From Saturnia japonica (lineage: Eukaryota > Arthropoda > Insecta > Lepidoptera > Saturniidae), in contig CM065304.1 of assembly GCA_033032175.1 (NCBI GenBank), positions 9,114,001-9,178,000 of the forward strand: 64,000 bases of DNA, read 5' to 3'. The notes under the pieces were generated by a model, which saw only the letters and a list, made by a program, of their open reading frames with translations, was not told where the DNA came from and did not search any database. The position numbers and the translations under genes are program-made. Below are positions 61,301 to 64,000 of this stretch, one piece after another (the first letter of the stretch is position 1; each line of letters opens with the position of its first letter).

Positions 61301-62994
61301 CCATCTCCAAGATGTGAGTGACTGTGGAGGAGGTCTTCTGCTTCTTGTCTATTCCCAGTCAATTTTCCATGAAACCAACATTCACCGAAATGCAGTTCAT
61401 CCTGTGACACACTAGCCGTCTCACGTTCCGGCTCGCCGTCGCTGTCGGCATCTGTCTCTATATGTGTGCTGTAATTTTCAGTATAATACAATTTGTTCTC
61501 TGTGAGAACAAAAGCATGAGGATTCCATTCCTTATCGACAGGATCTTCCAAGAGAAGAATACCGTTCTTAATGGTATTACGTAGATCGATATCCTTTCCT
61601 TCTTCCTGCCGAATGGAGAACGAATTTTCCTCTACACCGTCAGGTAGTTTTTTGTGCTTAATTATTATTTTTCTACGCAAATCCTTCGGCGAAGGCAATG
61701 ATGTTTCATTCTTCTCAAACGGATGCGTAAGTAGCATATCTTCGAAAATTTCAACAAATGCTATTGCCATACGGCGCTGCTGTAGCAGAGAGCAATTGTC
61801 TTCAATTGATAATATTAGAGGAAAATCAGTAGTAACGAATGCATGTTCTTTTATAGTTCGGAGTACATCTACAAACTTTATTTTAGTAGTCAAAGTGTGG
61901 CCATGGTATATAAAAGGTGTACCATCCGGGCCATCCCAACAATCTAACTCAATACAGCGGCATCCGGCACGCAGACAGCGGACATAAGCCTCTAAAGAGG
62001 ACTCACTTGAAAACTGATCACCCATAAGATATCTAAAAACGTAAACCGATTGAAACTTATATACACAAAAATTTAACCAACCAATAATTAGCCCTCCCGC
62101 GCATTAGGCGGCTGGCCGCAACGACCAATTATTTCTATCGGGATATATACCACTGCTCGTATTAGGCGACCAACAGCCAGTGAACACTTTTAAGCCGCGC
62201 AGCCAGCGGAAACTACGCGACTAACACGCGACCATCTTGGTCGCTTCGGCAACGAGAACCGTCACTTTGTACGAAATTCTACCAGTGCGCGCGCACGCAC
62301 TTGTCGCCGAGGCCAGACGTTTTTGTGTATACAGGATGGCGTTTGATAAGGAGTGCTTCATTTCTGAAGTAGAAAGTAGTACAAAAATAATTATTTTTTC
62401 TTCGACGTTCATTTTAGAGCATCATGAGTATTCAGCTGATGTTTTCTGTTCGTGAGACTGGTCACGTGGTCGAAAATGGACGCTGCAGCCATGGCCGAGC
62501 GGCCAAGCTGCCTAATGCGCGGGAGGTGTTAGCATTAGTATATACCTACGTGTTATGAGATGACGAAATCCAGTAATAAGATAAGGGTCTATCCATATTT
62601 TGCGTTACTACATCATGTCTGCTGTCCCATATAGTGTTTTGTTTTGAAAAGAGCATTTCAATAAACTGCAAAAAACCAACAAACTTTGTTTCAATTAACG
62701 TCATAATGTTAATTTGAGCAAATTGACTGAGTATAGGAAACTATTGTGTAAGTGTGCTGTACTTAAAAATCTGTATTTAAATTTAATTATTACCTCGCTC
62801 AAAGTGAAATATGGCTCGGCGACGTCCCTCTGTGGATCTCTTAAATAATCTCTTATGAATTGTGATGCACGCGCCTCATTATCTCCCAATCTATCATATT
62901 GTTCAATGCGCAAAAAAGATTGAAATTCGCGTAATGTAATAGTTGTACCGTTCGAACAATAAAAAGAATATTTCTCAAATACCTCATGTACATT
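52076..62994 (-). CDS. PLCG: Phospholipase C-gamma (3' nine exons; N-terminus beyond window)
   Basis: Phosphoinositide-specific phospholipase C-gamma (Drosophila small wing orthologue by family). Family knowledge: it cleaves PIP2 to IP3 and DAG at the membrane downstream of receptor tyrosine kinases. Exons (minus): 62794-62994, 62550-62665, 61102-62032, 60408-60589, 58762-58939, 57896-57961, 56235-56429, 52789-53614, 52076-52326. All phases match and 981 codons are joined. Domain order: EF-hand end, X box, half PH, N-SH2 (FLVRES), C-SH2 (FLVRPS), regulatory linker, SH3 (ALYDYRA), half PH, Y box, C2. Catalytic His (SSHN and YHGHT) and the calcium ligands (SSHN, IELDCWD, LSIED) are intact. Compared with a usual length of about 1200-1290, roughly 230 N-terminal residues (PH and first EF hands) lie beyond 64000. 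Introns hold a SINE, a DD41D transposon and two MITEs. The exact species orthologue name is not checked. Confidence 0.97.
52361..52590 (-). repeat. Bm1-like tRNA-derived SINE
   Basis: On minus: a B box 'gtgttcgaatccc', a body with 'ataggctcgccccctatta' and 'gtgtacattagtacacctct', and an end 'taacccttcggggaatacag' then 'gcgtga'. This is the recognisable 3' end of the Bm1-type lepidopteran SINE. It lies in the last PLC-gamma intron, in the same orientation as the gene. Confidence 0.75.
52789..53614 (-). CDS. PLCG: PLC-gamma exon: PH second half, Y box, start of C2
   Basis: Acceptor 'attttattttag|ggc' and donor 'g|gttagt'. It encodes '[19 protein letters not shown]' and '[20 protein letters not shown]' (C-terminal half of the split PH), '[10 protein letters not shown]', '[18 protein letters not shown]', '[14 protein letters not shown]' and '[11 protein letters not shown]' (Y half of the TIM-barrel), then '[15 protein letters not shown]' (C2 start). 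Confidence 0.97.
53620..54908. other. PLC-gamma intron, AT-rich part
   Basis: No exon was seen. A decayed tRNA-like B box ('agttcgagtccc') near 54655 suggests an old SINE fragment. Confidence 0.4.
54909..56211 (-). mobile_element. Nearly intact DD41D (rosa-type) transposon
   Basis: A 1303-bp element with 32-bp terminal inverted repeats that are identical by eye (starting 'caaggtgtccagaaaggg'), flanked by TA on both sides (54907-54908 and 56212-56213), the target duplication of the Tc1/mariner superfamily. It sits in a PLC-gamma intron, 23 nt after the 5' splice site of the SH3 exon, with its gene on the same strand as PLC-gamma. Confidence 0.95.
55016..56095 (-). CDS. DD41D mariner-superfamily transposase with one in-frame stop
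   Basis: Start ATG at 56095 (M-E-Q-Y-S-G...), 359 codons to the stop at 55016, interrupted only by TGA at 56054-56056 (codon 14). A helix-turn-helix DNA-binding part is followed by the DDE core: '[11 protein letters not shown]' (first Asp), '[14 protein letters not shown]' (second Asp) and '[11 protein letters not shown]' (third Asp). Counting from the second Asp to the SPLD Asp gives 41 intervening residues, the spacing of the rosa/DD41D clade. The copy at 12626 reads through at the stop position, so the stop is a mutation. An internal Met would allow a 336-residue product lacking part of the DNA-binding domain. Confidence 0.85.
56235..56429 (-). CDS. PLCG: PLC-gamma exon: SH3 domain
   Basis: Acceptor 'gctacag|gtg' and donor 'gct|gttagt', phase 0 at both ends. 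It encodes '[19 protein letters not shown]', '[11 protein letters not shown]' and '[11 protein letters not shown]', the ALYDY, WW and PxNY signature of SH3. The open frame continues past the donor into the transposon ('[10 protein letters not shown]'), but the next real exon joins in phase, so this is read-through. Confidence 0.95.
56474..57890. other. PLC-gamma intron
   Basis: AT-rich. No exon, RNA gene or clear element was seen. A GC-richer patch near 57000-57240 has no motif I recognise. Confidence 0.4.
57896..57961 (-). CDS. PLCG: PLC-gamma 66-nt exon: SH2-SH3 regulatory linker
   Basis: Acceptor 'tttttgtcgtag|gca' and donor 'aag|gtaaat', phase 0 both ends, 22 codons reading '[19 protein letters not shown]' plus 'TSK'. 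By position, just before 'VTVKALYDY' of SH3, its GY-M-D-P tyrosine corresponds to the activating tyrosine (Y783) of vertebrate PLC-gamma1. That equivalence is inferred. Confidence 0.9.
58546..58761. other. PLC-gamma intron read-through
   Basis: The open frame continuing past the donor of the C-SH2 exon ('VSQFLFSML') is intron. Skipping it joins the flanking exons in phase. Confidence 0.6.
58762..58939 (-). CDS. PLCG: PLC-gamma exon: C-terminal half of the second SH2
   Basis: Acceptor 'atttcag|g' and donor 'gct|gtgagt'. It encodes '[15 protein letters not shown]', '[20 protein letters not shown]' and '[14 protein letters not shown]', the second half of the C-SH2 fold. One base completes an Arg codon left by the previous exon. 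Confidence 0.95.
59273..59664. mobile_element. Harbinger-like MITE with TAA target duplication
   Basis: A 392-bp element starting 'ggctacgta' and ending 'tacgcagcc', flanked on both sides by TAA (59270-59272, 59665-59667), which fits the 3-bp TWA duplication of PIF/Harbinger. An internal 'catctctggtgg' motif is repeated at both halves. There is no coding. It lies in a PLC-gamma intron. Confidence 0.6.
60022..60240. repeat. Dispersed repeat 'tactagctgtgcccgtgact', copy 2
   Basis: Same orientation and block order as 13591-13800, including 'ccgctcccggctattttaaa' and 'atgtctacaatta'. It lies in a PLC-gamma intron. Confidence 0.7.
60408..60589 (-). CDS. PLCG: PLC-gamma exon: SH2-SH2 linker and start of C-SH2
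   Basis: Acceptor 'cattctag|gaa' and donor 'ttcag|gtaatg'. It encodes '[20 protein letters not shown]', '[15 protein letters not shown]' and '[19 protein letters not shown]'. The Arg in FLVRPS is the phosphotyrosine-binding residue. Confidence 0.95.
61102..62032 (-). CDS. PLCG: PLC-gamma exon: X box, split PH first half, N-SH2
   Basis: Acceptor 'gtttttag|a' and donor 'cag|gtaagg', 931 nt. It encodes the rest of X ('[17 protein letters not shown]', '[20 protein letters not shown]', '[10 protein letters not shown]', '[12 protein letters not shown]'), the first half of the split PH ('[20 protein letters not shown]'), an acidic spacer and N-SH2 ('[18 protein letters not shown]', 'GTFLVRES'). ATG at 62025 is internal, not a start. 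Confidence 0.97.
62091..62528. mobile_element. MITE with about 25-bp inverted repeats
   Basis: The left end 'cctcccgcgcattaggcggc' is mirrored by 'gcctaatgcgcgggagg' near 62510-62526. TTA flanks both sides (62088-62090, 62529-62531), which would fit a Harbinger-type duplication. There is no coding. It begins 21 nt after the 5' splice site of the upstream PLC-gamma exon (minus sense). Confidence 0.7.
62550..62665 (-). CDS. PLCG: PLC-gamma exon: start of X box with first catalytic His
   Basis: A 116-nt exon. Acceptor 'gttttttgcag|ttt' and donor 'aacac|gtaggt'. It encodes '[16 protein letters not shown]', '[15 protein letters not shown]' and two bases of a Thr codon completed in the next exon. 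The His-Asn of SSHN are a catalytic acid and a calcium ligand. Confidence 0.95.
62794..62994 (-). CDS. PLCG: PLC-gamma exon: EF-hand-like region
   Basis: Acceptor 'attcttacag|aat' and donor 'gag|gtaata', 67 codons. It encodes '[10 protein letters not shown]', '[19 protein letters not shown]' and '[20 protein letters not shown]', matching the last EF-hand-like segment before the X box. It is the most 5' exon found in the window. Confidence 0.93.
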
Positions 62995-63000
62995 CTGTAA

Positions 63001-64000
63001 GAATAAAAATAAAGTATAATGGTAGTAGTAGTATTGTTAGTATTAAAACAAAGTTATAGTAGTACCAAATTAAATGAATCATATTAGACACTTCATAAAA
63101 ATTCAACAACGTAACTTTGTAACGGAGGGCACACAATATTATCATTTTTTTTTCAAATTTAGAACTGCATAATTGCTTAACTTTTTGCAGTTAAAAATAC
63201 ATATTAATGGTAACTAGAGCTCGCCTTGTGGTTGAAATTCGACCATAATTCATTTAAAACTTAAATTTGTACGTTAATAAGGTTCTTTTGTCAGAGAGTA
63301 TATAGACTTATATAATCAGTGCTGACAAAAAACAATAAAAAACTCTTCGGTCTGAAATACAAAATGCCAATAAGTTAAATCTGTCAATGACTAAATCTGC
63401 CAATTAACCTGTGATCAAACAGTCACACAGAGATTGTCTCTAAGGAAGCGTGTGTGTTAAACGCATGGTAGTGTGTGTAATGTTTTTTACTACTTTCATT
63501 TATTTCTAATGCATATTATATAAAAATATTAGTTTTCTGCACTACTTCTCCATATAAACTTTAATTATGCCAAATTTCATACTCCTCCGTTCGCGTAATT
63601 TTCGTAAAAAAGGATATAAAGTTTTTGCTTTACGTATTAATATAATGATAATGGCAATATAAGGCAATTTTAAGATTTACTTTCGACTAATAAACCATTC
63701 TAAAAATAATAAACAATTTTCGATCTAAAAAATTGGACATCGATACAAAGTTACATCGGAAAACCCTTTTCTTTTTAAACACAAGTGTTGTTAAAATCAT
63801 ATAATTGATCAGTCGATAAATCGAATTAAATGCAATGATTAGATACTTGTGAAGGAATGTTAAACCATAAATGAATAACCTTATTGTGATTATAATAAAA
63901 CATATTAATCTTTTAATAAAGTAAAAAAATATAAAAAATATTAATTAAAAACTAATCATTGATATGACATTTTTAGGCCAAATAGCTCGTGGGATATTTC
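63001..64000. other. PLC-gamma intron / upstream, no exon seen
   Basis: The N-terminal exons (PH domain, first EF hands) must lie further right. A repeat at about 63550-63660 ('actcctccgttcgcgtaatt', 'aagtttttgctttacgtatt') resembles the sequence at 2150-2225. Otherwise AT-rich. Confidence 0.5.

Noticed and set aside
61021..62025. Met at 62025 as the PLC-gamma start codon
   Set aside because: Upstream exons 62550-62665 and 62794-62994 join in phase and supply the X-box start including the first catalytic histidine.
1..64000. CRISPR arrays, operons, known microRNAs (let-7, miR-1, bantam and similar)
   Set aside because: Looked for by eye; no regularly spaced short repeats and no recognisable mature microRNA sequence.

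Overview
This window is AT-rich, intron-rich insect nuclear DNA, most probably from a moth or butterfly (Lepidoptera). The evidence is the mix of repeats: a Bm1-like SINE, other tRNA-derived SINEs, an RTE-like LINE ending in a TATG tract, jockey-like LINE debris, several mariner-superfamily elements, short inverted-repeat elements and a P-like transposase remnant. Introns obey GT-AG. There are no bacterial-type operons, tRNA genes or CRISPR arrays.

Three host loci are visible. (1) Plus strand, 7892-21047: a type I activin/TGF-beta receptor serine/threonine kinase of the ALK4/5/7 class (baboon), lacking only its 5' signal-peptide exon(s). It has one constant cysteine-rich ectodomain exon, then three tandem, phase-identical alternative exons for the second half of the ligand-binding domain (8299-8459, 8796-8944, 9214-9332), a membrane exon and five GS/kinase exons. 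(2) Minus strand, 31542-32748: a two-exon gene for an unrecognised 140-residue single-pass membrane protein. It is followed, one codon after its stop and in the same frame, by a second 58-codon membrane smORF that shares the same predicted poly(A) signal. (3) Minus strand, 52076-62994 and continuing beyond the right edge: phospholipase C-gamma. Nine exons are joined with matching phases and encode the end of the EF-hand region, X box, split PH, two SH2 domains, SH3, Y box and C2 domain. All catalytic and calcium-binding residues I looked for are present.

Layout: 1-7.9 kb is repeats (tandem 281-bp repeat, nested SINEs, hAT remnant, possible LTRs). 7.9-21 kb is baboon, whose introns hold a DD41D (rosa-type) element, a decayed classical mariner, a jockey tail and SINEs. 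21-31.5 kb is gene-poor AT-rich DNA with a few repeats and an RFX-type X-box in a GC-rich patch. 31.5-33 kb is the small membrane-protein locus. 33-40 kb is inverted-repeat elements, a broken RTE-like LINE and P-like transposase debris. 40-51 kb has no recognisable gene but contains a forkhead-motif cluster. 51.2-52 kb is a tandem repeat just past the 3' end of PLC-gamma. 52-63 kb is PLC-gamma with a nearly intact DD41D transposon, a Harbinger-like MITE, a SINE and another MITE in its introns.

Baboon (receptor kinase to Smad2) and PLC-gamma (receptor tyrosine kinase to IP3/DAG) are both signalling genes, but I see nothing that makes their proximity functional. The points most worth following are the frame-locked alternative baboon exons, the tandem in-frame membrane smORFs, a signal-peptide-like exon just upstream of the baboon kinase, and two transposons inserted 21-23 nt downstream of PLC-gamma 5' splice sites.
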